Part shown: positions 14,920 through 23,335 of the stretch, one piece after another | Position numbering within the stretch: position 1 is the first letter of the stretch | How the letters are laid out: each line of letters begins with the position of its first letter | Origin: Mycobacterium sp. | Lineage (GTDB): Bacteria > Actinomycetota > Actinomycetes > Mycobacteriales > Mycobacteriaceae | Direction of reading: 5' to 3' | Assembly: GCA_031292665.1 (NCBI GenBank) | Contig: JARLGR010000007.1 | Coordinates: 1 to 36,861 of the forward strand | Length of the DNA stretch: 36,861 bases | The notes under the pieces: generated by a model | What the model was told of the DNA's origin: nothing | Database searches by the model: none | What the model saw: only the letters and a program-made list of their open reading frames with translations | Translations under genes and position numbers: made by a program

Positions 14920-15813
14920 ATGGACATCGGATTCGTGGGCCTCGGAAACATGGGCCGGGGCATGGCGGTGAACCTGATCAAGGCGGGTCACCACGTGATC
15001 GTCTACAACCGCTCCCCCGGGAAAGCGGACGCCCTGGTGCAGCAGGGTGCGACGGCCGCACGCAGCGTCGCGGAAGCAAGCAGTGGTGAGGTCGTCTTCA
15101 CGATGCTGGCCGACGACCGGGCCGTCGAGGATGTGACACTGGGAGACAACGGCGTCCTCGCCTCGCTCAAAGCCGGCGCTACGCACGTCTCGTCGAGCAC
15201 CATCAGCGTCGCCCTCTCGCAGCGCCTGGCGGTCGCGCACGGGGAAGCGGGTCAGCGGTATGTCTCGGCACCGGTGTTCGGCAGGCCCGAGGCCGCCGCG
15301 GCCGCAAAGCTTTTCGTCGTTGCCGCGGGCGCCCCGGAGGCGCTGCAGCCGTTGTCGCCACTGTTCGACGCGATCGGCCAGCGGACCTTCGTGGTGTCCG
15401 ATCAGCCGCACACGGCCAACCTGGTGAAGCTGAGCGGCAACTTCCTGATCGCGTCGGTCATCGAGAGCGTCAGTGAGGCCGTGGCGCTGGTGGCCAAGGC
15501 CGGGGTCGACAGGCAGCAGTACGTCGACCTCCTCACCTCGAGTTTGTTTACCGCACCGGCATATCAGACCTACGGCGGGCTGATCGCGAAACAGCAATTC
15601 GAGCCGGCCGGTTTTGCCGCGAGCCTCGGCCTGAAGGACGTCCGCCTGGTGCTCGCCGCCGGAGAGCAGCTGCAGGTGCCGCTGCCCCTGGCCAGCCTGC
15701 TGCGTGACCGCTTCCTGACGCTGGTGGCCACCGGGGGCGGGAACTTGGACTGGTCGGCGGTCTCGACGCTCGCCGACCGGGACGCGGGTCTAAGTTCAGA
15801 CCACCCCGCGTAG
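14920..15813 (+). CDS. Beta-hydroxyacid dehydrogenase-like oxidoreductase
   Basis: The product has 297 residues. The ATG at 14920, with GGCAGG upstream, begins at the cofactor motif GFVGLGNMG (4-12); the longer frame to 14875 is not needed. Asn30-Arg31 after the second strand favours NADP(H). The C-terminal helical domain keeps the family lysine, Lys170, and Asn174 in LVKLSGNF. The usual substrate-binding DAPVSGG reads SAPVFGRPEA here, so the substrate is probably not a simple 3-hydroxyisobutyrate; 6-phosphogluconate dehydrogenase-fold reductases with other hydroxyacids, or imine reductase-like members, are alternatives. Its end overlaps the convergent SDR gene by 18 bases, so antisense interference at the 3' ends is possible. 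Confidence 0.85.
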   Translation: MDIGFVGLGNMGRGMAVNLIKAGHHVIVYNRSPGKADALVQQGATAARSVAEASSGEVVFTMLADDRAVEDVTLGDNGVLASLKAGATHVSSSTISVALSQRLAVAHGEAGQRYVSAPVFGRPEAAAAAKLFVVAAGAPEALQPLSPLFDAIGQRTFVVSDQPHTANLVKLSGNFLIASVIESVSEAVALVAKAGVDRQQYVDLLTSSLFTAPAYQTYGGLIAKQQFEPAGFAASLGLKDVRLVLAAGEQLQVPLPLASLLRDRFLTLVATGGGNLDWSAVSTLADRDAGLSSDHPA

Positions 15814-16626
15814 CCCCTCGGCGCCGAACACCGGTTCCAGCATCGCCGAGAAGTCCGGGCCGCGTCGCAAGATGTGGCCGCCGTCGACGTTGATGCACTG
15901 TCCGGTGATCCAGGCGGCCGCATCGCTGAGCAGGAACATGGCCAGGTTGGCGACGTCCTCTACCTCGCCGACCCGCGGCAACGGCGTGCAAGCGCGGTAG
16001 TCGGCGCTGAGCTCCGGCGACTCGGTGATGGGCACGACCAGGTCCGTCCGGATCAGGCCCGGGCGGATGCTGTTGACCCGCACCCAGGACGGACCGAGCT
16101 CGTCGGCGGCCAGCATCATCATGTGGTCGACCGCCGACTTGGTGACGCCGTAGGCGCCGAACCAGCGGTGAGTGTTGCTGGCCGCGATCGACGAGATGCC
16201 CACGAAGGAACCGCCGCCGCCGCGGACGAGCTCGCGCGCCGCGTGCTTGAGCACGTACATGGTGCCGTTGACGTTGAGGTCAACCGTGCGACGCCACGCC
16301 TCGGAGTCGATCTGGGTGATCGGACCGATCGTCTCCGACCCGCCCGCGCAGTGCACCACCCCGTGCAGCCTGCCGTGCCACGCGGTCGCCGCGTCCACCG
16401 CACGGGTGGCCTCGTCCTCGTTGGTGATGTCGGCGGGCTCGTAGCGAATCGAGCCCCCACCGGGTAGCTCTTCGATGTCTTTGACGGCGGCCGCCAACCG
16501 ATCGGCATTGCGGCCGACGATCATGACGGAGGCGCCCGCCGCGACGAGCCCGGCGGCGACGCCCTTGCCAATTCCGCTGCCGCCGCCGGTGACCAGGTAC
16601 GTCCGGTTGTCGAAAGAAAGCTGCAC
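15796..16626 (-). CDS. SDR oxidoreductase preceded by a KstR-type operator
   Basis: The product has 276 residues. The GTG at 16626 has GAGGAG 5 bases upstream. SDR features are intact: TGGGSGIG (13-20), CAGG (93-96), catalytic Ser145/146, Tyr159 and Lys163 (YGVTK), and the C-terminal INVDGG. Gly38-Arg39 after the second strand suggests NADP(H). The fold is FabG-like, acting on 3-hydroxy or keto groups of acyl-CoA or steroids. A sequence fitting the KstR consensus lies 23-36 bases before the start codon, so I infer induction by cholesterol metabolites together with mce4 and a role in sterol or side-chain catabolism. The 3' end overlaps the convergent dehydrogenase by 18 bases. The substrate is unproven. 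Confidence 0.88.
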   Translation of the reverse strand: MQLSFDNRTYLVTGGGSGIGKGVAAGLVAAGASVMIVGRNADRLAAAVKDIEELPGGGSIRYEPADITNEDEATRAVDAATAWHGRLHGVVHCAGGSETIGPITQIDSEAWRRTVDLNVNGTMYVLKHAARELVRGGGGSFVGISSIAASNTHRWFGAYGVTKSAVDHMMMLAADELGPSWVRVNSIRPGLIRTDLVVPITESPELSADYRACTPLPRVGEVEDVANLAMFLLSDAAAWITGQCINVDGGHILRRGPDFSAMLEPVFGAEGLRGVV

Positions 16627-16648
16627 TCAAGCTCCTCAACGCCGAAAC

Positions 16649-16662
16649 TGAAACAGGTTCTA
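16649..16662. promoter_or_regulatory. KstR-type operator
   Basis: TGAAACAGGTTCTA fits the KstR consensus TnnAACnnGTTnnA at every fixed position. It sits 22 bases upstream of the SDR start, where a bound repressor would block the promoter. KstR is the TetR-family repressor of mycobacterial cholesterol catabolism and is released by a 3-oxo-cholestenoyl-CoA type ligand. Confidence 0.7.
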
Positions 16663-16799
16663 GTCATCGAACCACGCAGGCTTCGGCGGCGGTCACGCTC
16701 CCCGGGGATGCAACATCACTCCGGTCACTCTCGCCAGTCTGGCCACTTTGGTGTCTGCGGGAAATGGCTGACGGTTTGCCCGCCTCACTCACTACGCGA

Positions 16800-16818
16800 C
16801 CTCCCCTCGGGCGGGAGG
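16800..16818 (-). terminator. Weak hairpin after the crotonase gene
   Basis: CCTCCC pairs with GGGAGG around a 7-base loop, 33 bases beyond the stop of the minus-strand gene ending at 16851. The stem is short and no U-tract follows. The rest of 16663-16850 shows no gene. Confidence 0.25.
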
Positions 16819-16850
16819 CGCCTGTGGCGGGTGTGACTGCCGGGTTCCCG

Positions 16851-17786
16851 TCAGGGCGTGTCGCGCCGGGCGACCTGCGTCGGCTTCGCGCTGCGCCAGT
16901 CCTCGACGTCGGGCGGCAGGCCGACCGCATATCTGTTCTCGTTGTGGGCGGCCCAGTGCGCGTGCCCCAACTCGTGGATGTGAAACGCGTGCCGCAACGC
17001 CTCTGTGAATCCCATCGCGTCGGAGGCGGCGTTGACCGAGTCCTTCACGAGCAGCGCCGCCATCGTGGGCCGGTCGGCGATACGCCGTGCGAATTCCACA
17101 GTCTTTTCGGCTAATTCGTCGACTGGGAACACCTTGGACACCATGCCGAGCCGATAGGCCTCGTCAGCGTCCAGCGCATCTCCGGTCAGCAGCAGCTCTT
17201 TGGCTTTGCGGGGACCGAATTCCCAAGGGTGAGCATAGTATTCGACGCCCGGCATCCCCAAGCGCACCGCGACCACATCGCTGAACTTGGCGTTGTCGGC
17301 GGCGACGATCAGATCGCACGCCCAGATCAGCATCAGGCCGGCCGAGATCGCGTTGCCCTGGACCTGGGCGATGGTGATCTTGCGCAGATCACGCCAGCGG
17401 CAGGTGTTTTGGAAGAAGTAGTGCCACTCCTGCAGGTAGATCTTCTCCGCGATCGGATCACGGGTCCCGCCGTTGATGCGAAAGCTCGGCAGTTGGCCCG
17501 GTCCGGGCTGCCGCTCGGCCACCGCCAACTCCGAGCCCAAGTCGTGGCCCGCGGAGAAGTTGCGGCCGCGCGCCGCCAGGATCACCACGCGCACGGTGTC
17601 GTCAGCCTCGGCGCGCAGGAACGCCTCGTCAAGCTGGACCAGCAGGCCGCGGCTTTGCGCGTTGTGGGCCTCGGGCCGATTGAGCCAGATTCGGGCGATG
17701 CGGCCGTCGTCGAGGGTTTCATAGCTGACCAGCTCATTGCCGTCGGCGTTGGCCGCTTCGGCACCGGCTTGCTCGGAGAGTGTCAT
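16851..17786 (-). CDS. Crotonase-fold protein lacking both hydratase glutamates
   Basis: The product has 311 residues. The ATG at 17786 has GAAGGTGG upstream; the frame is open to 17822 without support. The fold is that of enoyl-CoA hydratases: LNRPEAHNAQ, FSAGHDLGS (oxyanion hole) and QVQGNAISAGLMLIWACDL. The two catalytic glutamates of classical hydratases are replaced, the first by Met152 and the second by Val172. A middle insertion (about 88-130, with Trp/Tyr/Phe-rich YLQEWHYFFQNTCRW) and a His-rich C-terminal helix (AFHIHELGHAHWAAHNENRY) are also unusual. It may be an isomerase, hydrolase, decarboxylase or other crotonase-type enzyme acting on an acyl-CoA, or inactive. It is cytoplasmic. 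It is divergent from the otsA pair across 272 bases, in which I see no gene. Confidence 0.83.
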   Translation of the reverse strand: MTLSEQAGAEAANADGNELVSYETLDDGRIARIWLNRPEAHNAQSRGLLVQLDEAFLRAEADDTVRVVILAARGRNFSAGHDLGSELAVAERQPGPGQLPSFRINGGTRDPIAEKIYLQEWHYFFQNTCRWRDLRKITIAQVQGNAISAGLMLIWACDLIVAADNAKFSDVVAVRLGMPGVEYYAHPWEFGPRKAKELLLTGDALDADEAYRLGMVSKVFPVDELAEKTVEFARRIADRPTMAALLVKDSVNAASDAMGFTEALRHAFHIHELGHAHWAAHNENRYAVGLPPDVEDWRSAKPTQVARRDTP

Positions 17787-18046
17787 TTCGCCACCTTCTG
17801 TCAGATTCGACTGTTTACACATTACGGCCAGTCTGTAAGCAGCTTCGCGCTGGGTTGGCGCCGATCAGCGACGGCCGGGCCGCAGACCGAGCGACAGCAG
17901 CCAGTGAACACCAAGCGGACCAGGCAGAGGGCGACGACGGCCTGAACCGGGTGCACACCGGCCAGATGAGGCCGGTCATGGCGCCCGGCAGCACGCCTCC
18001 CAGCCCTTTGCTGGTGAGACGCCTGCGAGCGACCAAATGCGTCGCC

Positions 18047-18052
18047 TACAGT
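18047..18052 (+). promoter_or_regulatory. Putative -10 box for leaderless small-ORF/otsA mRNA
   Basis: TACAGT ends 6 bases before the ATG at 18059, and there is no ribosome binding site, so transcription probably starts at that ATG. This promoter would drive both the 54-residue ORF and otsA. Confidence 0.45.
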
Positions 18053-18058
18053 TGTGTC

Positions 18059-18223
18059 ATGCCTACGAAACCTGATCCTGCCGAAATCGGCGACGTGGAG
18101 CCGGTCGCCGACAGCACCGCAAGCCAGGCGAGGCGGGTCGTCGCAGCGTACGCCACCGATGCCGACGAATGCCGCGTTTTCCTGTCGATGCTGGGTATTG
18201 GACCGTCGAAGCTCGACGCCTAG
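18059..18223 (+). CDS. Conserved small protein upstream of otsA (Rv3489-like)
   Basis: The product has 54 residues. Its stop TAG is followed directly by the otsA ATG with no gap, so the two are translated together. The sequence is acidic at the N-terminus (DPAEIGDVEPVADS), then predicted helical (ASQARRVVAAYATDADECRVFLSMLGIG). By position and size it matches Rv3489 of M. tuberculosis, from memory; no function is known to me. The start is set by the upstream -10-like TACAGT and the lack of any ribosome binding site. It could be a small partner of OtsA or serve only to couple translation. Confidence 0.75.
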   Translation: MPTKPDPAEIGDVEPVADSTASQARRVVAAYATDADECRVFLSMLGIGPSKLDA

Positions 18224-19705
18224 ATGGCTCCCGCGGGAGGCCGAAAGCCGGAGACTAACCACTTCGGCAATTCCGACTTCGTCGTGGTTGCCAATCGATT
18301 GCCGATCGATCAAGAGCGGCTTCCGGACGGCACCACCGCCTGGAAACGCAGCCCCGGGGGGCTGGTCACCGCCCTGGAACCCCTGCTGCGCCGGCGCCGC
18401 GGGGCGTGGGTGGGCTGGCCTGGCGTTGCCGCTGAGGCCGTCGACTTCGACGACGAGCCCATCGTCCAGGAGGACCTCGAGCTTCGTCCGGTGCGGCTCA
18501 GCGCCGACGACGTGGCCGAGTACTACGAGGGTTTCTCCAACGCCACCCTGTGGCCGCTGTATCACGACGTCATCGTCAAACCCGGCTATCACCGCGAATG
18601 GTGGGACCGCTACGTCGAGGTCAACCGCCGATTCGCCGAAGCCACGTCACGCGCCGCCGCCAAAGGCGCGACGGTTTGGGTGCAGGACTACCAGCTGCAA
18701 CTCGTCCCGAAAATGCTGCGCGAGCTGCGGCCCGACCTCACCATCGGTTTCTTCCTGCACATCCCGTTTCCGCCGGTGGAGCTGTTCATGCAACTGCCCT
18801 GGCGCACCGAGATCATCGAGGGCCTGCTCGGTGCCGACTTGGTGGGGTTCCACCTGGCCGGCGGCGCCCAGAACTTCCTGATCCTGTCCCGGCGGCTGAT
18901 CGGCGTCAACACGTCGCGAGGATCGGTCGGGGTGCGTTCGCGGTTCGGTGAGGTCGAGCTCGGCTCCCGCACCGTCCGGGTGGGCGCCTTCCCCGTCTCC
19001 ATCGACTCCAACGCGCTCGATCAAGCGGCCCGTCACCGCGACATCAGGCGCCGCGCCCGCGAGATCCGCGCCGAGCTGGGCAACCCGCGCAAGGTTCTGC
19101 TCGGAGTCGACCGGCTCGACTACACCAAGGGCATCGATGTCCGGCTGAAGGCCTTCTCCGAACTCCTCGCCGAGGGACGCGCCAAACGCCACGACACCGT
19201 GCTGGTCCAGCTGGCGACGCCGAGCCGCGAACGCGTGGAGAGCTACCAGATCCTGCGCAGCGACATCGAACGGGAGGTCGGCCACATCAACGGCGAGTAC
19301 GCCGAGGTCGGCCACCCCGTGGTGCACTACCTGCATCGCGCGGTTCCCCGCAACGAGCTCATCGCGTTTTTCGTCGCCGCCGACGTCATGCTGGTCACCC
19401 CGCTGCGCGACGGGATGAACCTGGTGGCCAAGGAGTACGTCGCCTGCCGCAGCGATCTGGGCGGCGCGCTCGTCCTGAGCGAATTCACCGGCGCAGCAGC
19501 CGAACTACGGATGGCCTACCTGGTGAACCCCCACGACACCGAAGGTGTCAAGGACGGGATCGAAGCCGCGCTCAATCAGACGGTCGAGGAGGGCCGGCGC
19601 CGGATGCGGTCGCTGCGACGACAGGTGCTCGCCCACGACGTGGACCGCTGGGCACGATCATTCCTCGACGCGCTCGCGGAGACTCGTCCGCACGGCACCA
19701 AATAG
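18224..19705 (+). CDS. otsA: Trehalose-6-phosphate synthase
   Basis: The product has 493 residues, the usual length for mycobacterial OtsA. It is a GT20-family retaining glycosyltransferase joining glucose from a nucleotide sugar (ADP- or UDP-glucose) to glucose-6-phosphate to form trehalose-6-phosphate, which OtsB then dephosphorylates. Visible hallmarks: VVVANRLP near the N-terminus with [10 protein letters not shown] (acceptor loop), [33 protein letters not shown] near residue 290, and [15 protein letters not shown] near 393. It is cytoplasmic. Trehalose is needed for mycolic-acid transfer and stress tolerance. There is no gap to the upstream small ORF and no separate ribosome binding site, so it is translationally coupled. 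Confidence 0.97.
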   Translation: MAPAGGRKPETNHFGNSDFVVVANRLPIDQERLPDGTTAWKRSPGGLVTALEPLLRRRRGAWVGWPGVAAEAVDFDDEPIVQEDLELRPVRLSADDVAEYYEGFSNATLWPLYHDVIVKPGYHREWWDRYVEVNRRFAEATSRAAAKGATVWVQDYQLQLVPKMLRELRPDLTIGFFLHIPFPPVELFMQLPWRTEIIEGLLGADLVGFHLAGGAQNFLILSRRLIGVNTSRGSVGVRSRFGEVELGSRTVRVGAFPVSIDSNALDQAARHRDIRRRAREIRAELGNPRKVLLGVDRLDYTKGIDVRLKAFSELLAEGRAKRHDTVLVQLATPSRERVESYQILRSDIEREVGHINGEYAEVGHPVVHYLHRAVPRNELIAFFVAADVMLVTPLRDGMNLVAKEYVACRSDLGGALVLSEFTGAAAELRMAYLVNPHDTEGVKDGIEAALNQTVEEGRRRMRSLRRQVLAHDVDRWARSFLDALAETRPHGTK

Positions 19706-19783
19706 CCCCAACCCCATGGTGTTGCGACCCGAACGCAGTGATACTCGATGCAGCAATGAACGAGGGTCGCGAAGGGAGGGTCC

Positions 19784-20362
19784 GTGAAGATCCGTCACGG
19801 GCTGGCCGCCGGCGCCGGCATCTGCTGCGCGGTTGCACTGGGCTTCGCGCTGGAATCGGGTAGCCCGGCGAGCGCGGTCGCACCACCGGCGGACGGCAAT
19901 TACTCCTTCAATCAGGCGGGCGTGTCCGGGGTGACCTGGACGGTCACGGCGTTGTGCGACCAGGTCAACGGAAGCCGTTACTACAAGGACTATTCCAACC
20001 CCGACATCATGGCGGACTTCTGCGCTTTGAACGTGGTGAGCTACACGAATGAACGGATCAGCCGCGAGGACAAGTTGCACAACTACGGTGGGAGAGCGCG
20101 GCTGGTCAGCGGACTGTGGACCTTCAAGGTCGACATAGCCGACGGCATTTCCTGCCCGAACGGTGGCACCGGGGCGTCCACCGAAACCTTCGCGTTCGAC
20201 AACGAGACGATGGCCGGCACGCACACCTCTTTGCACGGCGCCGTCTGCGACCTTCAACCGGCGATGAGTAAACAGCCTTTCTCGTTGCAGCTTGACGGCC
20301 CTCCGCCGAGCCCGATCCAGCGTTATCCGTTGCAATGCAACGATATTGCCATCTGCTACTGA
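19784..20362 (+). CDS. Secreted protein of unknown function (Rv3491-like)
   Basis: The product has 192 residues from the GTG at 19784, with GAAGGGAGGG just upstream. A signal peptide (about 1-31, cleavage after ASAVA) precedes a compact domain with six mature cysteines, probably disulphide-bonded. The motifs GVTWTVTALC and YSFNQAGVSG resemble other mycobacterial exported proteins of unknown role. Position between otsA and the mce4 accessory genes, and length, fit Rv3491 of M. tuberculosis from memory. It converges on the last mce4 operon gene with 36 bases between stops, in which I see no clear hairpin. Confidence 0.8.
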   Translation: MKIRHGLAAGAGICCAVALGFALESGSPASAVAPPADGNYSFNQAGVSGVTWTVTALCDQVNGSRYYKDYSNPDIMADFCALNVVSYTNERISREDKLHNYGGRARLVSGLWTFKVDIADGISCPNGGTGASTETFAFDNETMAGTHTSLHGAVCDLQPAMSKQPFSLQLDGPPPSPIQRYPLQCNDIAICY

Positions 20363-20398
20363 CGGCGGGTGGGGGCAGGGTGACGGCGGGCGCCGGGA

Positions 20399-20890
20399 TC
20401 ACATCGGCGTGATGTAGGCGATCAACCACTGTGTGCCGATTTTCTTGAAGTCCACCCGCAACCGGCTGCCATCGTAGAGCGGCTGGCGTGACTTGTCGGT
20501 CACGGTGCGGTTCATGTAGACCATCACCGACGCCGAATCCCGCTTGGCGGTCATGACTCCCACGCCGACCACGTTGGCCTGGACTACCACCTCACGCTTC
20601 TTGGCCTCGGGAATGATTTGGGCGTTGGCGCTTTTCTGGAACTCCTGGCGATAATCCGGCGTCAGATACGGATACGCCACGGCGAGGCTGCGCTCGACGG
20701 TCTGGTAGTCGTACGCGAATACCTCGGGGATCCGCTTGGCGGCCAGCCCCGGCAGCTCTGCCCGCGCCGCCTGCTCCCCGCGCGCCTGGACCCCGTCCCA
20801 GTACAACCAGCCGGCCGCGGCCGACAGCCCGACGATGCCGGCCACCGCAAGGGAGCCCGCCACGGCGAGCAGCCACCGCCGCCAGCGCAT
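20399..20890 (-). CDS. Mce-associated membrane protein (Rv3492c-like)
   Basis: The product has 163 residues, overlapping the previous gene as ATGA. One N-terminal membrane helix (about 6-30) is followed by a small extracytoplasmic domain of the Mce-associated (NTF2-like) type: EVFAYDYQTVERSLAVAYPYL, then PDYRQEFQKSA, and a C-terminal VDFKKIGTQWLIAYITPM. These proteins are thought to stabilise or assemble Mce transport complexes at the membrane. It is the last gene of the mce4 operon and matches Rv3492c by order and length. Confidence 0.88.
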   Translation of the reverse strand: MRWRRWLLAVAGSLAVAGIVGLSAAAGWLYWDGVQARGEQAARAELPGLAAKRIPEVFAYDYQTVERSLAVAYPYLTPDYRQEFQKSANAQIIPEAKKREVVVQANVVGVGVMTAKRDSASVMVYMNRTVTDKSRQPLYDGSRLRVDFKKIGTQWLIAYITPM

Positions 20891-21618
20891 CAGTTGCCCC
20901 CGTCCGGGTACTTCAGGTCGTATCCGGTCATGTGCCCGGACTCGTCTTCGTGCACGATGACGCGTAGCCGGTAGGGCATGGACGGCTTGTTGACCCCGTC
21001 GATGTCGGCGACCGTGACGCGCACCGATACGAGCACCGACGCGTTGTCGGTAACCGGGTCGACGCCCTCCAGGGCCGCGCCGTTGACGACGGCCTCCGAT
21101 GTGGCGTTGGTGGAACGGAACAGGCCCTTGAGGTTCTCGATGTTGTTGTTGGCCCCGAGCATGCCGTGCAGTGGACCGCTGGTGCCGTTGAAGAAGCGGT
21201 TGACGCTTTCATCGACGTTGTCCTGCTTGTAGCTGAACATGTTGACCACCGTCTGCGTGGCGGTGTCGACGAAGCGCTGGTCGCGCGCTTGTTGGGCATC
21301 GGCGTGCCGGTGCTGGGTCAGCAGCGCGAACACGCACCCGGCCAGCGCGCCAACTGCCAGCAAGGCGGCGGCGAAAGCGAGCCACGCGACCAACGCCCGG
21401 TGGGGTTGCCGCCGTGGCGGCGGCTTGACCGGCTTGAGCCCCTTGAACCCCCCGGTCCCGTTGGTCCCCTTGCCGCCCTTTACAGTCGGCGTCGGCGTGA
21501 CGTCGAGCTGAGCGGTCGCGCCCCCATTGGACTCGCTCTTGGCAGGGCCCGCCGCGCGGGAAGCCCGCCGACGAGCGCGCTGCGTCGTCGTTTGGTTGTC
21601 GGTCACTACCGGGTCCAT
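20890..21618 (-). CDS. Mce-associated membrane protein (Rv3493c-like)
   Basis: The product has 242 residues. The ATG at 21618 overlaps the mce4F stop by one base (TAATG). A long basic, low-complexity cytoplasmic N-terminus (about 1-78) precedes one membrane helix (LVAWLAFAAALLAVGALAGCVFALL, about 79-103, shown here in outline) and an NTF2-like domain: VVNMFSYKQDNVDESVNRF and GMLGANNNIENLKG. It is a paralogue in fold of the following gene. The pair are accessory subunits of the Mce4 importer by position; direct function is not established. The extended basic tail may contact phospholipid or the cytoplasmic face of the complex. Confidence 0.88.
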   Translation of the reverse strand: MDPVVTDNQTTTQRARRRASRAAGPAKSESNGGATAQLDVTPTPTVKGGKGTNGTGGFKGLKPVKPPPRRQPHRALVAWLAFAAALLAVGALAGCVFALLTQHRHADAQQARDQRFVDTATQTVVNMFSYKQDNVDESVNRFFNGTSGPLHGMLGANNNIENLKGLFRSTNATSEAVVNGAALEGVDPVTDNASVLVSVRVTVADIDGVNKPSMPYRLRVIVHEDESGHMTGYDLKYPDGGN

Positions 21619-23324
21619 TAAAGGGGCCTTGGATCAAGCATGAGGTCCACCCAATTCTCGGCGCTGGACGCGCCGCTCGCGCCGCTCGCGCCGGGCGCGA
21701 AGATACCAGTGCCGCCTGCCGGGTCCCTGAAAGCTCCGGTTTGTTGGTCGTAGGTGGTGTAGGCCGTGCCGCTGGCCTGCGGCTGCGGGCCGGGCGCGGC
21801 TTCGGGCGCCGGCCCGGTGCCTTCCGGCGGTGGCGGCGGCGGCAGCCACTTCGGATAGGGAACCTGGGGCGGAACCGGAGGGATCCCCGGCGGCTGCCAC
21901 GACGGGTTGAAGGGCGGCGGCCCGGTGTTATTGGGTGGCGGCGGATCGAAGGCCGGCTGGTGGTTGGGCAACGGCCCCGGCCCGGGCACCACACCCGGCG
22001 GGGGCGGCCCGACCATCGGGGTCCCCGGATCGGGATCGGCGCCCGGTGGGATGTAGGGAAACTTGTTGGGCGGCAGCACGTTCAGCCCATTGGTCACCGG
22101 CGTGTCGTAGGGAACCGGCGGGCCCCGCCAGGGGTTGCGGCCGACCGGCACGTAGCCCTTCGGGTCACGGCACAGCTGGATCGTCGGTGCCCGTTTGCCG
22201 GGGAACTCCTGGCACGGATAGTTACGGGCGCCCCGCACGGTGCTGGGATCGTTCTGCGCGGTCTTGCAGTACATGTCTTTCGGCAGTTCGCGGAGTGTCT
22301 CGTCGGCCGGCGTGCGCATCAGCGGTGGGGGCAGGAACCCGACGGCGCACGGCGGCGGGTCGTTCAGGTCCACCTTGAAGTCCAGCTTGGCGCCCTCGTC
22401 CTGAGGCACGCCGCCGGCGGCCGTGGTGATCGCGGCGAACAGTGCCGGCAAGACCACCAGCAGCTGCTCGATCGACTTGTGGTAGATGACGCCGACCCGG
22501 CCCAGGTTGGCCAGGCTGGCGGCCAGCGTCGGGAAGGAGGGGCTGATGCCGGAGAAGGCGGTGCTGGCCTCGTCGGCCGCGCCCGGGGCGATGGCCAGGG
22601 TCGAGCGAAGCTGCGGGTCGGCCTGACGCACGTCGGAGGTGAACCGCGCCAGCCCGTCCGACAGCGACTTGATGTCGGCGCCGGCGCGAATCTGCGCCTG
22701 CAGGAACGGCCCCGCCTGATCGATCAATTTCGACACCTGCGGGTAGTTGGCGTTGGCCTCGTCCACCAGCAGTCGGGCGGACTCGACGAGCCGGGCCAGC
22801 TCCGGACCCGAGCCGTTGGCCGCGATGAACGTCTCATGCAGCAGCTGGCGCAGCCGGGTGTCGCCGAGGCTGTTGACCAGCGTGTTGGCCCGCTTCAACA
22901 GGTCGGCGACGTCTTGGCCGATCCGGGTGTTCTGCCGCTCGATCCGGGAACCGTTGAGCAGCTTGGTGGTTGCCGGCTTGCTCGGCGGCACCAGGTCGAT
23001 GTACTGCTCCCCGACGGCCGACACGCTCTTGACGGTGGCGGTGACGTTCGACGGAATGGGAGTGCCGCTGTTGAGCCGCATTTCGGCGGTGACGCCGTCG
23101 GGATTGAGTCCCACCGACTCCACGCGGCCGACCGCGACACCGCGGTAGGTGACGTTGGCGTTCGAGTACAGCCCGCCGCCGGCGACGAAATCCGCACTGA
23201 CCTCGTAGGTTCCGATGCCGAACGTGGCCGGCAGCCGCAGGTAGAAGATGGCCATCACCGTCAGCGTGATCGCGGTGATCACCGCGAAGATCCAAAGCTG
23301 GACCTTGGTGAGTTTGTCGATCAT
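21618..23324 (-). CDS. mce4F: Mce4F, subunit of the Mce4 cholesterol importer
   Basis: The product has 568 residues. An N-terminal membrane anchor (about 9-30) is followed by the MlaD/Mce beta-barrel domain (about 38-115, GTYEVSADFVAGGGLY then VGRVESVGLNPDG), a long helical region with predicted coiled coil, and a Pro/Gly-rich C-terminal tail from about 400. Mce subunits form a hetero-hexameric, needle-like lipid channel between the plasma membrane and the outer mycomembrane; Mce4 carries cholesterol. Six cysteines in 330-400 may form disulphides. The gap to mce4E is 11 bases. Length and order match Mce4F (Rv3494c). Confidence 0.95.
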   Translation of the reverse strand: MIDKLTKVQLWIFAVITAITLTVMAIFYLRLPATFGIGTYEVSADFVAGGGLYSNANVTYRGVAVGRVESVGLNPDGVTAEMRLNSGTPIPSNVTATVKSVSAVGEQYIDLVPPSKPATTKLLNGSRIERQNTRIGQDVADLLKRANTLVNSLGDTRLRQLLHETFIAANGSGPELARLVESARLLVDEANANYPQVSKLIDQAGPFLQAQIRAGADIKSLSDGLARFTSDVRQADPQLRSTLAIAPGAADEASTAFSGISPSFPTLAASLANLGRVGVIYHKSIEQLLVVLPALFAAITTAAGGVPQDEGAKLDFKVDLNDPPPCAVGFLPPPLMRTPADETLRELPKDMYCKTAQNDPSTVRGARNYPCQEFPGKRAPTIQLCRDPKGYVPVGRNPWRGPPVPYDTPVTNGLNVLPPNKFPYIPPGADPDPGTPMVGPPPPGVVPGPGPLPNHQPAFDPPPPNNTGPPPFNPSWQPPGIPPVPPQVPYPKWLPPPPPPEGTGPAPEAAPGPQPQASGTAYTTYDQQTGAFRDPAGGTGIFAPGASGASGASSAENWVDLMLDPRPL

Positions 23325-23335
23325 CCGCGCCGCCC

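Noticed and set aside
13372..15597. A 741-codon minus-strand open frame
   Set aside because: It is antisense to cpsA and runs through two well-supported genes in other frames; its composition (Arg/Gly/His rich) is that of a high-GC shadow.
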